Assembly: GCF_000425705.1 (NCBI RefSeq)
Contig: NZ_AUDY01000013.1
Location: 1 to 64,000, forward strand
DNA length: 64,000 nucleotides
Origin: Halobacillus kuroshimensis DSM 18393
Lineage (GTDB): Bacteria > Bacillota > Bacilli > Bacillales > Halobacillaceae
Direction: 5' to 3'
Shown: positions 16,443 through 24,783 of the stretch, piece by piece
Layout of the letters: each line of letters opens with the position of its first letter
Numbering within the stretch: the first letter of the stretch is position 1
Notes under the pieces: generated by a model
What the model was told of the DNA's origin: nothing
The model's input: only the letters and a program-made list of their open reading frames with translations
Databases searched by the model: none
Translations under genes and position numbers: made by a program

Positions 16443-16474
16443 GGCTGTCGAGAATGACTCGACAGTCTTTTTTA
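16443..16474 (+). terminator. Terminator of sspK and the YpzG-like gene
   Basis: GGCTGTCGAG/CTCGACAGTC stem and T-run. Confidence 0.9.
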
Positions 16475-16524
16475 ATTGATGCTGTACCGTTTCTGTGAAT
16501 GCGTGGCTTCACCTGTTATTTAAA

Positions 16525-16567
16525 AGGCGCTGATAAAGGAAAAGCATCCTTTACCAGCGCCTTTTTG
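16525..16567. terminator. Second terminator hairpin
   Basis: GGCGCTGATAAAGGA / TCCTTTACCAGCGCC imperfect stem with T-run on the plus strand and A/T-rich flank on the other; it can serve yfhH on the minus strand only weakly. Confidence 0.7.
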
Positions 16568-16584
16568 TAATATGTCTACTCCCT

Positions 16585-16650
16585 GTGCACGATGGCGAGG
16601 AGCGTTCGGTGGTGACGCCTGCGGCAAGCATCCACCGATAAGCGGAGCGG
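16585..16650 (+). repeat. Copy C of the dispersed repeat, internally deleted
   Basis: The left arm (GGAGCGTTCGGTGGTGACG) runs straight into the right arm (GCGGCAAGCATCCACCGA), losing about 75 bp of inner stem. The junction lies at GCGG, which occurs in both arms, as expected for deletion between short direct repeats. Confidence 0.85.
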
Positions 16651-16703
16651 TATACATACGCAATAAGGCCAACACCATTGCTGGTGTGAAATCCCCATAC
16701 TTT

Positions 16704-17039
16704 CTATTCCTGCACTTGACGGCCGAGCATGGAAATCGGCAGGGCCTCTTCCTCTGTGCTCACCTTCTGCCCCTGCTGCTTCCGGTAACCCCAGGCAAAA
16801 ATACCATTCATATATTGGATGTAAAACGTGTGCACATAGTCCCCGTCCATTTCGTAGGTTTCCCCTGCCGAGAAATCGTCCGGATTCATCATATAGGCTT
16901 TAGCCATAATGATTTTCCGTTCATGAACAGCGTATTCATTGACCATGCCGAGCTGCTCCGCCTTCTGGGCTTTTTCTGTCAGCCGTGCGATTTCATCCCT
17001 TAATTCTTTCTCTGAATAGTCACTGTATCTCCGTTCCAT
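16704..17039 (-). CDS. yfhH: YfhH family protein (DUF1811)
   Basis: 111 residues: an N-terminal charged helix (RYSDYSEKELRDEIARL) and a C-terminal SH3-like segment with GDYVHTFYIQYMNGIFAWG, as in the YfhH/DUF1811 family. Function unknown. B. subtilis yfhH is also near recX, sspK and yfhJ. Confidence 0.85.
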   Translation of the reverse strand: MERRYSDYSEKELRDEIARLTEKAQKAEQLGMVNEYAVHERKIIMAKAYMMNPDDFSAGETYEMDGDYVHTFYIQYMNGIFAWGYRKQQGQKVSTEEEALPISMLGRQVQE

Positions 17040-17125
17040 CCTTCTCCCCCTTATCTTTCCTTTCTTTACATTCTAACAGGCTTTAGGGACAATGGATATA
17101 TGACAGGACAAGGAGGCTGGTTTCA

Positions 17126-17785
17126 TTGTTGAAGATTTGGATTACAGGTGCCGGAACCGGACTGGGAAGGGCTCTTGCCCATACCTATGCCAGGGAAGGA
17201 AACCATATATTGTTGAGCGGCAGGAAATATGAACCTTTAGCTGCTGTACAGAGAGAAATTGAACAGAATGGAGGAAGCGCGGAGATCATCGTATGCGATA
17301 TTACAACCCCTTCCTCCATCGCTTCAGCTGTAGAAAATATTGACCACGTCGATGTATTGATCAATAACGCCGGAATCGGTATTTTCGGAGAGCTGTCCTC
17401 CTACTCTGAGAGCGATATAGAGCAATTGCTGGGAACCAACGTCAAAGGTACGGTCCTTATGACACAGGCAGCTCTTTCCCTTCTGCAGCAGTCTGAAGGC
17501 CGTGTTTTGAATATCATCTCCACAGCCGGCCTGCGCGGGAAAAAGAACGAAAGCATTTACTGCGCCAGTAAATTTGCTCTCAGAGGCTTCACAGAGAGTC
17601 TGCAGAAGGAATGGGAAGAAGAAAGCATCACAGCGACCGCTGTCTACATGGGCGGGATGAATACACCATTCTGGAAGGAGACGGACCACGTCAAACACCC
17701 GGAGAAGATGAAGAGCCCGGAAATCGCAGCAGATCAAATTTACAAAGAGGATGACGGCCGCGCCGAAATATTTGTTGACCGTTAA
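17126..17785 (+). CDS. Short-chain dehydrogenase/reductase (SDR)
   Basis: 219 residues with the classical SDR signatures: cofactor motif TGAGTGLG (residues 7-14), NNAGIG near 87, catalytic Ser in IISTAGLRG, and YCASK. Substrate not deducible. TTG start after AAGGAGG. The C-terminus is slightly short for the family. The stop TAA overlaps the 8-bp target duplication of the MITE that follows, but the pre-insertion sequence would have had the same stop, so the protein is not truncated by it. Confidence 0.85.
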   Translation: MLKIWITGAGTGLGRALAHTYAREGNHILLSGRKYEPLAAVQREIEQNGGSAEIIVCDITTPSSIASAVENIDHVDVLINNAGIGIFGELSSYSESDIEQLLGTNVKGTVLMTQAALSLLQQSEGRVLNIISTAGLRGKKNESIYCASKFALRGFTESLQKEWEEESITATAVYMGGMNTPFWKETDHVKHPEKMKSPEIAADQIYKEDDGRAEIFVDR

Positions 17786-18060
17786 AAAATAGGCTTTGTT
17801 ATTGCTTGGTGTTGTTATTTAACATGTGAGCTCAAGTCACCCCTTTCTGTCATGGGATTTGTATGAGGCGGCCTTGGGAATGACTCCCTTTCCGTGGGGT
17901 ACCGTGAGCCTCCTCAAACTTCGTTCCCGAGAAAAGCGGACGGTTTTCCCTGCCATCCCATGCTCTGAGTAAATAACGGACCGGACCCTTAATTCCAGAC
18001 GGAGACGATTTAGTAATCGTTTAAAATATCAACAACAGACTTTAACAGAGCTAAAAAATA
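17784..18060. mobile_element. MITE with ISL3-like ends (261 bp plus 8-bp target duplication)
   Basis: Terminal inverted repeats of about 32 bp: left GGCTTTGTTATTGCTTGG at 17792, right end (inverted) AGCTCTGTTAAAGTCTG ending at 18052; the arms continue TGTTG-TATTT-AA. The element is flanked by an exact 8-bp direct repeat AAAAAATA (17784-17791 and 18053-18060). An 8-bp duplication and ends of this sort are typical of ISL3-family elements. There is no ORF; the interior has an inner stem GAGGCGG.../...GAGCCTC. It is therefore a non-autonomous derivative. It sits between the SDR stop and a shared terminator. Confidence 0.85.
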
Positions 18061-18098
18061 AAAAGACAGCCTGCCGGATCGGCAGGCTGTCTTTTTTA
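18061..18098. terminator. Bidirectional terminator, SDR and ptsGH
   Basis: AAAGACAGCCTGCCG/CGGCAGGCTGTCTTT near-perfect stem with A and T runs on both sides. Confidence 0.92.
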
Positions 18099-18102
18099 TG
18101 AA

Positions 18103-18369
18103 TTACTCACCAAGGTTTTCTTCTTTTGCTTTTGCCACAACGGCGTTTACTGCTTCTTCTTCGTCTGCACCTTCAGCAGAGAACGTTACTTCAGCCCCGC
18201 TTGGAATTCCAAGGGACATGACGCCCATGATGGATTTCATGTTAACGGACTTGCCATTGTACTCAAGGTTTACGTCAGATTCAAATTTACCGGCTACTTG
18301 TACAAGTGCTGTGGCTGGACGTGCGTGTACACCGTCCGCAGATGTGATTTTCATTGTTTGTTGTGCCAT
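18103..18369 (-). CDS. ptsH: PTS phosphocarrier protein HPr
   Basis: 88 residues. His15 in GVHARPAT is the phosphotransfer site, and Ser46 in KSIMGVMSLG is the HPr-kinase target used in CcpA catabolite repression. It carries phosphate from enzyme I to sugar-specific EIIA domains. It lies 15 bp after ptsG in the same orientation. No ptsI follows: the unit ends here with a terminator, unlike the ptsGHI order of B. subtilis. Confidence 0.96.
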   Translation of the reverse strand: MAQQTMKITSADGVHARPATALVQVAGKFESDVNLEYNGKSVNMKSIMGVMSLGIPSGAEVTFSAEGADEEEAVNAVVAKAKEENLGE

Positions 18370-18384
18370 GATACATTCTCCTTT

Positions 18385-20421
18385 TTATTCAGTGATTTCT
18401 ACAATATCCGGCTGGTTATGATTCACTTCACCAGACGCTTTCAGGCTGACGCTCTGGCCTTCCTGAAGGTTTGTAAAGATAATCGGTGTCACAATAGACG
18501 GAGCGTTTTCCTTAACGAAGTCCAGATCGACTTCCATTAACGCCTGCCCCTGCTTCACTTCGTCTCCTTCAGCTATTTTAGCTGTAAATCCTTCACCTTT
18601 CAATCCTACCGTATCAATTCCGATATGAAGCAGGATTTCCATGCCATTATCAGCTTCAAGACCGATCGCATGTTTTGTAGGGAATACGTTCAGCACTTTA
18701 CCATTGATCGGTGATACAACTTTTCCGTCAACCGGCTCGATGGCAAAACCGTCTCCCATCATTTTACCAGAGAAGACCTGATCCGGCACTTCTGTAATCG
18801 GCATGATGTTCCCTTTCAGCGGGCTGACAAACGCAAGCTCGCCTTTAGACACAGGGGCTTCTGCCTGTTTCTTTTCATTCATAATTTCAGCTACATCTTC
18901 CTTAGAACGTGGTGTTTTACCATCAATGATGTCCTGCATTTGTCCACGCAGTGTATCAGAGACAGGGCCGAAGATAGCCTGGATGTTGTTTCCAACTTCC
19001 ATGACCCCGGAAGCACCTAGTTTTTTCAGACGGTTTTTGTTTACATCATTTTTATCGTTTACAGAGACACGGAGTCTTGTGATACAAGCATCCAGGTGGT
19101 CGATGTTTTTCTGACCGCCCATCGCCTCAAGAATTTCAAATGGCAGGTCGCCCACTTCTCCATCCTCTTCTTCATCTTCTGCTTCGTCTTCACGGCCTGG
19201 AGTAGCCAGGTTGAACTTAAGGATCGCCCAGCGGAACCCGAAGTAGTAGATGACGGAGAAGACAAGTCCGACGATGATGACCCACCACCAGTCTGTACGG
19301 TTGGGAAGGACACCAAAGAGAATAAAGTCAATCAGACCACCGGAGAAGGTCTGTCCGATTTTCACCCCAAGGATCTCCATGATCATGAAGGAGAATCCTG
19401 CAAATACAGCGTGAATAGCGAAAAGGATCGGTGCTACGAACAAGAATGAGAATTCAATCGGTTCTGTAATCCCTGTAAGGAAAGAAGTCAAGGCAGCAGA
19501 AGCCATGATTCCTCCGACCACTTTTTTACGTTCCGGCTTCGCTGTGTGATAAATGGCAAGCGCTGCTGCTGGAAGACCGAACATCATGAACGGGAATTTA
19601 CCGACCATGAAAGTACCAGCAGTAAAATCAACGCCGTCTTTCAGCTGTTCAAAGAAAATCGTCTGGTCACCACGGATAATTTCACCGGCCGCGTTGGTAT
19701 AAGAACCAAATTCAAACCAGAATGGTGAATAGAAAATGTGGTGCAGACCAAATGGAATCATGGATCGCTCAATCAGGCCGAAGAAGAAAGCAGAGATGGT
19801 CTGGTTTCCTTCAAGCATCAGCTGGGAAAGAGCATTCAGACCGGCTTGTGCAAACGGCCATACCCAAAGCATAATGACACCCAGGATCAAGGACGTAAAC
19901 GCCGTGATAATTGGAACGAAACGTTTACCGGCAAAGAACCCGAGGAATTGTGGTAGTTCTATATTGAAATACCGGTTGTACATCGATGCTGCTAATATAC
20001 CGACGATAATACCACCAAAGACTCCGGTCTGGAGCGTTGGTATACCGAGTACTTCCGCATAAGCGGGATCAGAGACCATGTCGGCATCGACATTTCCGAG
20101 CACGCCCATAACAACGTTCATAATTAAGTAACCGATAATCGCAGCAAGACCTGCAACACCATCGCCTTTAGCAAGACCAATGGCAACACCTACAGCGAAA
20201 AGAAGCGGCAGGTTGGCAAAGACTATTCCACCAGCTTCAGCCATCACCTGGAGCAGTGTCTGCACCCAGTCGGTACCGAAGAATGGAACTTTGTCGACAA
20301 AGCTGTCCTGTGCAAAACTTGTACCAAAAGCGAGAAGAATACCGGCTGCAGGCAGGAGTGCCACAGGGGTCATCAACGCTTTACCGACTTTTTGCAGTGT
20401 GCCGAAAGCATTCTTAAACAT
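18385..20421 (-). CDS. ptsG: PTS glucose permease EIICBA
   Basis: 678 residues: an EIIC membrane domain (1 to about 390, ~10 helices, with the [15 protein letters not shown] substrate loop), an EIIB domain with phosphocysteine in DACITRLRV (about 455), and an EIIA domain with the active His in [13 protein letters not shown] (about 607). Slightly shorter than B. subtilis PtsG (699). It imports and phosphorylates glucose. Expression appears controlled by a GlcT antiterminator site just upstream. Confidence 0.95.
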   Translation of the reverse strand: MFKNAFGTLQKVGKALMTPVALLPAAGILLAFGTSFAQDSFVDKVPFFGTDWVQTLLQVMAEAGGIVFANLPLLFAVGVAIGLAKGDGVAGLAAIIGYLIMNVVMGVLGNVDADMVSDPAYAEVLGIPTLQTGVFGGIIVGILAASMYNRYFNIELPQFLGFFAGKRFVPIITAFTSLILGVIMLWVWPFAQAGLNALSQLMLEGNQTISAFFFGLIERSMIPFGLHHIFYSPFWFEFGSYTNAAGEIIRGDQTIFFEQLKDGVDFTAGTFMVGKFPFMMFGLPAAALAIYHTAKPERKKVVGGIMASAALTSFLTGITEPIEFSFLFVAPILFAIHAVFAGFSFMIMEILGVKIGQTFSGGLIDFILFGVLPNRTDWWWVIIVGLVFSVIYYFGFRWAILKFNLATPGREDEAEDEEEDGEVGDLPFEILEAMGGQKNIDHLDACITRLRVSVNDKNDVNKNRLKKLGASGVMEVGNNIQAIFGPVSDTLRGQMQDIIDGKTPRSKEDVAEIMNEKKQAEAPVSKGELAFVSPLKGNIMPITEVPDQVFSGKMMGDGFAIEPVDGKVVSPINGKVLNVFPTKHAIGLEADNGMEILLHIGIDTVGLKGEGFTAKIAEGDEVKQGQALMEVDLDFVKENAPSIVTPIIFTNLQEGQSVSLKASGEVNHNQPDIVEITE

Positions 20422-20543
20422 AAGTATTTCCTCCTTTTTGTTTGTGGCAGAAATGCCGGAGCAATCAAACTAAAACGGTTTCAGTCTTAAACAGATGATG
20501 ACCAGGTAGGAATGATGACTTGAAGCCGATCTGTTTATGGACA

Positions 20544-20653
20544 TAAAAAAGGCATGAGCACAGCAGGCCAAAGTGGCATAAGGATAGACCTATCCCTATG
20601 ATAACCACTTCCCCTGCATGTACTCATGCCTGATCGTGTCAGTAACACGTACG
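20544..20653 (-). promoter_or_regulatory. GlcT RAT site and overlapping terminator in the ptsG leader
   Basis: On the minus strand an ACGTGTTACTGA...CAGGCATGAG segment (20622-20653) matches the GlcT RNA antiterminator of B. subtilis ptsG. Its 3' part, GGCATGAGTACATGCAGG, is also the 5' arm of a long terminator whose other arm ends CTCATGCC followed by TTTTTT (20544-20560). Folding of one excludes the other. The site starts only 3 nt after the glcT stop codon. Confidence 0.85.
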
Positions 20654-20655
20654 TT

Positions 20656-21498
20656 TTAGGATTTATGGGTTAAACGCTGCAGATGAATCGTCAGATAAAC
20701 GGCTTCTGATTCATCCACGGGTTTATTCAGCTGTTTCTGCATCACTTTAATCAACTTCCAAGCAAGATTATAGCATACCGGGTACTCCTGTTTCAACATC
20801 TCAGCGAGACGAATTTCATCCCCTGCCGATTCCCCCTGGTAGACACGGTCGATCGCTCTGTGAAGGTGCTGGACAAGCCGATGATAATCGACACTTTTTT
20901 TGTCGATCTCAACGTCCATGGTTTTCTCCACAATTCCTACAAGCCGGGTGATCAACTGGTTATGCCGGTTGATTTCCCGCAGCGTCTTATCCGTGACCGC
21001 ACTATGAATATGCAGCGCAATAAAACCGGTTTCCCCTTCCGGAAAATGAATGCCCATCTGGTCGTAAATCATCGTCACCACTTCTGTCGCCACCTGGTAT
21101 TCCTTCGGATAAAGCGATTCGATTTCGAACAGGAACGGGTTCGAGAACTGCATTTCTTTTTTGGCCCGGTTGATGGCGAAAGCAATGTGGTCAGTCAGAG
21201 CCACGTGGATATGCTGGTTCAGCTCCTGTCCCATCCTCGCTTCGATATGGTGCAGGATATCATTCATAAAATCAATCAGCGCTTCATCAATGTGAGGCAG
21301 CAGATTGACATACTGTTCCTTTTCCTGTTCATTGCTCAAAAGAAAGGTTTTGTCGGCTTTGTCGAAGGAGACGTCCTCCCCTGTGGACTTGTTGAAGCCG
21401 ATTCCTTTTCCGATCAGCACCACTTCCTCGTAGGACGGGTGGGCAGCAATGATGACGTTATTATTCAATACTTTTTTTATTGTTAATTGCTGTTCCAT
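20656..21498 (-). CDS. glcT: Transcription antiterminator GlcT (BglG family)
   Basis: 280 residues: an N-terminal RNA-binding CAT domain (about 1-60), then two PTS regulation domains (about 65-170 and 172-280) with conserved His in HIHVALTDHIAFA, LHIHSAVTD and LVQHLHRAIDR. GlcT binds the RAT in ptsG mRNA when glucose is transported, preventing termination; PtsG-mediated phosphorylation of PRD1 inactivates it. It lies directly upstream of its target. A cre-like site is upstream of this gene. Confidence 0.93.
   Translation of the reverse strand: MEQQLTIKKVLNNNVIIAAHPSYEEVVLIGKGIGFNKSTGEDVSFDKADKTFLLSNEQEKEQYVNLLPHIDEALIDFMNDILHHIEARMGQELNQHIHVALTDHIAFAINRAKKEMQFSNPFLFEIESLYPKEYQVATEVVTMIYDQMGIHFPEGETGFIALHIHSAVTDKTLREINRHNQLITRLVGIVEKTMDVEIDKKSVDYHRLVQHLHRAIDRVYQGESAGDEIRLAEMLKQEYPVCYNLAWKLIKVMQKQLNKPVDESEAVYLTIHLQRLTHKS
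20767..20796 (-). promoter_or_regulatory. Probable ptsG promoter inside glcT
   Basis: On the minus strand TTGAAA (20791-20796), an 18 bp spacer ending TGC, and TATAAT (20767-20772) lie within the last 40 codons of glcT. There is no room for a promoter between the glcT stop and the RAT, so this is the best candidate for ptsG. Confidence 0.65.
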
Positions 21499-21522
21499 AA
21501 CGGTCCCCCACTAACATCACAC

Positions 21523-21536
21523 TAAAAGCGTTTTCA
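21523..21536 (-). promoter_or_regulatory. cre-like site upstream of glcT
   Basis: TGAAAACGCTTTTA on the minus strand differs from the cre core TGnAAnCGnTnnCA at one conserved position. It lies between a candidate promoter (TTGTAA-17-TAGGAT) and the glcT start, a road-block position for CcpA. Confidence 0.5.
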
Positions 21537-21616
21537 GTCATCTCATAACTTCTATCCTATAGTTGATTTGTATTTTTTACAAGAGGTTAAACTACGGGCA
21601 GGTATTCTCCTTTGTG

Positions 21617-21630
21617 TGTAAGCGATTACG
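21617..21630 (+). promoter_or_regulatory. cre-like site at the Cof phosphatase promoter
   Basis: TGTAAGCGATTACG fits the cre core except for its last base and overlaps the spacer of TTGTGT-18-TACAAT (21613-21642), suggesting CcpA control of the HAD gene. Confidence 0.5.
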
Positions 21631-21682
21631 TCGTGTACAATCATGAAGGTACTTGATAAATGCCAAAGGAAGGAGCATTTCC

Positions 21683-22501
21683 ATGATCAAATTGTTTGTT
21701 ACAGACCTTGATGGCACCCTGCTCGGCCAGGACCATTATATAAAGAATGAAGATGTAGATGCCTTAAAAAAGATGATCGACCACGGGACTCCGCTTGCCG
21801 TAGCCTCCGGACGTATGGACCATGAAATCAGCGAGGTGCTGAAACGTGTAGGCGTCAACGGACACCGCGTCAGCCAGAACGGCGCTTTCGTCTTTGACAG
21901 TCAGAACAAGCCGGTCCTCGCAAAGACGTTCGACCCTGAGCTTGCCCACCGGATTGTCAGAGAAATTGATGACGAACCGATGGTTAAAACGGTGTCGACA
22001 GCTGATGAAACCTTTACAAAGGAACACAGCCACTGGATCGACCTCATTTCCGAGCAGATGTTCCATGACATCATCGTTAAGCCGGAACTGAATGAGGTAA
22101 TCGGTACAAAAGTGACCCCGTCCAAGATTACCCTGCACGGAGAGGAAGCCGATGTCATCAAGGCTGCTGATAAAGTCGCAAGCACCTTCGGCGAAGAAAT
22201 CGACAGCTTCATCTCCCACGAATCCTGCGTGGATATGATGCCTAAAAACATCAATAAGCAGAGTGGTCTGAAAAAGTTGATCGAAGGACTCGGCCTTGCC
22301 CCTGAAGAAGTCGCCTGTGTCGGGGATTCCTTTAATGATGTAAGCATGTTTGAAATGACACCGCACAGCTACGTCATGTCCACAGCACGTGATGAAGTGA
22401 AAGCGAAAGCCGGTACGGTTGTCGATCATGTTCACGAAGCCATTGAAGACCTTGATAAAAAAGGCCTGCTCAGAAAACAAGAACAAGTAGTTGACGTTTA
22501 A
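21683..22501 (+). CDS. HAD superfamily phosphatase, Cof type
   Basis: 272 residues with HAD motif I DLDGTLLG (nucleophile Asp), motif II in VASGR, motif III Lys in SGLKKLIE, and motif IV VGDSFNDVSMFE. The large cap between motifs II and III puts it in the Cof/type IIB group, which dephosphorylates sugar phosphates, flavin mononucleotide and similar metabolites. ATG at 21683 follows GGAAGGAG. A cre-like site at the promoter suggests a role in sugar metabolism. Confidence 0.85.
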   Translation: MIKLFVTDLDGTLLGQDHYIKNEDVDALKKMIDHGTPLAVASGRMDHEISEVLKRVGVNGHRVSQNGAFVFDSQNKPVLAKTFDPELAHRIVREIDDEPMVKTVSTADETFTKEHSHWIDLISEQMFHDIIVKPELNEVIGTKVTPSKITLHGEEADVIKAADKVASTFGEEIDSFISHESCVDMMPKNINKQSGLKKLIEGLGLAPEEVACVGDSFNDVSMFEMTPHSYVMSTARDEVKAKAGTVVDHVHEAIEDLDKKGLLRKQEQVVDV

Positions 22502-22526
22502 GTCACCTGCTTGTTCTTTTTTCATG

Positions 22527-23342
22527 CTAGCTTTCTTCGATATATTCCTCCATGAACCTGTCGATGGAATCGAATGCAAACCCTTTTCGGTACAGGCCCG
22601 CTTTCACCTTCTGTTTTAATTCATAGCCTTCCGCCTTGGAAGAATACTTCCGGAGCAGCTTCTCCCCCTGGTGGACGACGGCCTGCCATTCCGCATCCTC
22701 ATTCTCTTCATCGGGAAGCTGTGCGATCACTTCCTGAATGACATCCCCTGTAAAGCCCTTCTGCATCAGCGTCTGCTGTACCTGTTGGACCTGCTGTTTA
22801 TGAGACTTCCTGCCATCGTTCCTCATTTTCTTTTCTGCAAATTTCAAGGCTTTTTCAATCTGCTCGTCGAAAGAATAATGATGAAGCGCATCTGCTGCGG
22901 TCTGCGCATGGACTCCTTTTTCAATCAGTTCCTTTTTCACCATGAGCGGACCTTTACTGGAAGTCGTCACCCTCGTCCGGACGAGGGAGCGGGCAAATTC
23001 CTGATCATTCAGCAGCCGCTCGTTTTTCAACCGCTTGATGATTTCATCGATCTGCTCCGGATCGGTTTCCTTTTCCCTGAGATAGTCGCGGATCTCCTTT
23101 TCCGAACGCATGCGGTAGCTTAAATAATTGATGGCAAGGGTATAGGATTTATGCAGGTTATCACTCTGAATCAGTGCCTGGACAGCGGCATCATCAAGCT
23201 CCATATTTTTCTGGAGCTTGTGCTTGATGAGGACATCTTCATCAACACTGAATCCGTACTCTTCTCCCTGGCCTTTATCCAGAAAAATATTGTACCGCGC
23301 CTTATTTTTTTTCTGCGTTGTAATTTTTGTCAATTTAGCCAT
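22527..23342 (-). CDS. recX: Recombination regulator RecX
   Basis: 271 residues beginning MAKLTKITTQKKNKARYN, as in Bacillus RecX, followed by three-helix repeats with the family signature YRMRSEKEIRDYLREK. RecX modulates RecA filaments. ATG at 23342 has GGGGTG 6 nt upstream and I preferred it to ATG 23351. It is divergent from yfhF, as in B. subtilis (yfhG/recX). Confidence 0.92.
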   Translation of the reverse strand: MAKLTKITTQKKNKARYNIFLDKGQGEEYGFSVDEDVLIKHKLQKNMELDDAAVQALIQSDNLHKSYTLAINYLSYRMRSEKEIRDYLREKETDPEQIDEIIKRLKNERLLNDQEFARSLVRTRVTTSSKGPLMVKKELIEKGVHAQTAADALHHYSFDEQIEKALKFAEKKMRNDGRKSHKQQVQQVQQTLMQKGFTGDVIQEVIAQLPDEENEDAEWQAVVHQGEKLLRKYSSKAEGYELKQKVKAGLYRKGFAFDSIDRFMEEYIEES

Positions 23343-23438
23343 TCGCTTCACCCCAATGCGTTTATTTTACCACGACTCCACCTTGGATACATGATAAAGG
23401 ACCGGAGACAGCCTATCCATAGAACAGGAGGAATAGAA

Positions 23439-24344
23439 ATGAAAATTGCCGTTACTGGTGGGACAGGGTTTGTAGGACAGAAACTCGTACAAGCGTTGAA
23501 AAAGGAAGGTCATGACATCTACATACTGACCCGCAGCCCCGAGAAGCATCAAAATACAGATCAGGTCACTTATGTTGGATGGTTGAAGGAATCCTTCTCC
23601 CCGGAAAAGAAACTGCCTGTGCTGGACGCCATCGTAAACCTGGCCGGCGAATCATTGAACAGCGGACGATGGACAGAAGAAAAGAAACAGACCATCCTCC
23701 AGAGCCGGATCGAAGCCACTGAGGGCGTTCTTGATCTGATCGATGCCCTTCCTGAAAAGCCGGATGTACTTGTCAATGCGTCAGCTGTCGGATTTTATGG
23801 ACAATCCAAAACGAAAACGTTCACGGAAGAAACGACAAAGGCAGGGAACGATTTTCTTGCTAGTGTCGTCGTGGAATGGGAGGAAAGGGCGGCTAAAGCC
23901 AAGGAAAAAGGGGTGCGAACCGTTTATGTGCGCTTCGGAATTATCTTAGGTGAGGAAGGCGCCCTTCCTAAAATGGTCCTCCCTTACAAAATGATGGTCG
24001 GCGGAAACCTCGGCTCCGGTGAACAGTGGATGTCCTGGATCCACGTCCAGGACGTTGTCGGCCTCATTCAATTTGCGCTCATTCACCCCGACCTTGAGGG
24101 CCCGTTGAATGGAACGGCTCCCAATCCGAAGCGAAACAAGGATTTCGGACAGACATTGGGGGATGTTCTCAACCGGCCGCACTGGCTCCCGGCTCCGGCC
24201 TTCGCATTGAAGGCAGCGCTTGGAGATATGAGTACCCTGCTCCTTGATGGTCAGGCCGTTATTCCGAAAAAAGCACTCCGAGAAGGGTACAGCTTCAAGT
24301 ATCCCGAACTAGAGCCGGCTCTTGCCTCTATTCTGGAAAACTAA
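23439..24344 (+). CDS. yfhF: TIGR01777 family epimerase-like protein (YfhF)
   Basis: 301 residues of extended SDR type: NAD(P)-binding GGTGFVGQKL at the N-terminus, then NASAVGFYG and YVRFGIILG, and a C-terminal substrate domain as in the TIGR01777/YfcH-YfhF family. The reaction is unknown. ATG at 23439 is 6 nt after CAGGAGGA. Neighbour of recX as in B. subtilis. Confidence 0.9.
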   Translation: MKIAVTGGTGFVGQKLVQALKKEGHDIYILTRSPEKHQNTDQVTYVGWLKESFSPEKKLPVLDAIVNLAGESLNSGRWTEEKKQTILQSRIEATEGVLDLIDALPEKPDVLVNASAVGFYGQSKTKTFTEETTKAGNDFLASVVVEWEERAAKAKEKGVRTVYVRFGIILGEEGALPKMVLPYKMMVGGNLGSGEQWMSWIHVQDVVGLIQFALIHPDLEGPLNGTAPNPKRNKDFGQTLGDVLNRPHWLPAPAFALKAALGDMSTLLLDGQAVIPKKALREGYSFKYPELEPALASILEN

Positions 24345-24350
24345 CAAACA

Positions 24351-24380
24351 AGGACCAAAGTTCCCCACTTTGGTCCTTTC
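24351..24380 (+). terminator. Terminator of yfhF
   Basis: GGACCAAAGT/ACTTTGGTCC stem and TTTC. The end motif AGCTTGTAGAGAAAC that follows also occurs at the left end of repeat copy E. Confidence 0.8.
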
Positions 24381-24549
24381 AGCTTGTAGAGAAACGTCTG
24401 ATTCTCTGCCCTGTTGTTCATTCGAATTTGTGTAGGTATGCTCCACTTTTTTGATGTATTAAAAAATCGGCTTGTTCCCTGTGGATGTAAGAACAATTCC
24501 AAGAGAAACGGTTTGTATATCGACCGATTTCCGGCCCGTGATCTGTTGC

Positions 24550-24632
24550 GGTCACGAGGGGCCTTCGGTGGTGACGCCTGCGGGAACAGCCTAAGTTAGC
24601 TGAGGCCTTACCCACGGCAAAAGCGGAACGTG
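24550..24632 (+). repeat. Copy D of the dispersed repeat, partly deleted
   Basis: Contains TTCGGTGGTGACGCCTGCGG, AAGTTAGCTGAGGCC and GCGGAACGTG but lacks the inner stem. Together with the left-end motif at 24381-24397 and a loosely similar hairpin (24691-24718) to the right, the 440-bp gap between yfhF and the amidohydrolase looks like a decayed long copy. Confidence 0.7.
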
Positions 24633-24690
24633 AATATCCAAATAATAAGGACAGCCCCACGAAAAAAAAGTACTTTTATTCAGTTTAGAA

Positions 24691-24720
24691 GAAACAAAGT
24701 CCTGGGCTTTGTTCTTTTTT
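24691..24720 (+). terminator. Hairpin with T-run before the amidohydrolase gene
   Basis: AACAAAG/CTTTGTT stem with TTTTTTT. It terminates transcripts from the left, or is the decayed partner of the hairpin at 24351. Confidence 0.65.
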
Positions 24721-24783
24721 TAGAGCCAACAGGAAAGAATAACCGTATAATAAAAGTATAACTATTGGAAAGGCTGTATGTTT

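Noticed and set aside
24418-24660. An 80-codon open frame in the gap after yfhF, minus strand
   Set aside because: It crosses repeat copy D, has no ribosome site and no recognisable similarity.
24351-24720. Hairpins at 24351 and 24691 as a fourth clear hairpin duplication around copy D
   Set aside because: They share only a loose (AC-CAAAGT) pattern and not a matching loop; too weak to count as a duplication without an alignment of relatives.
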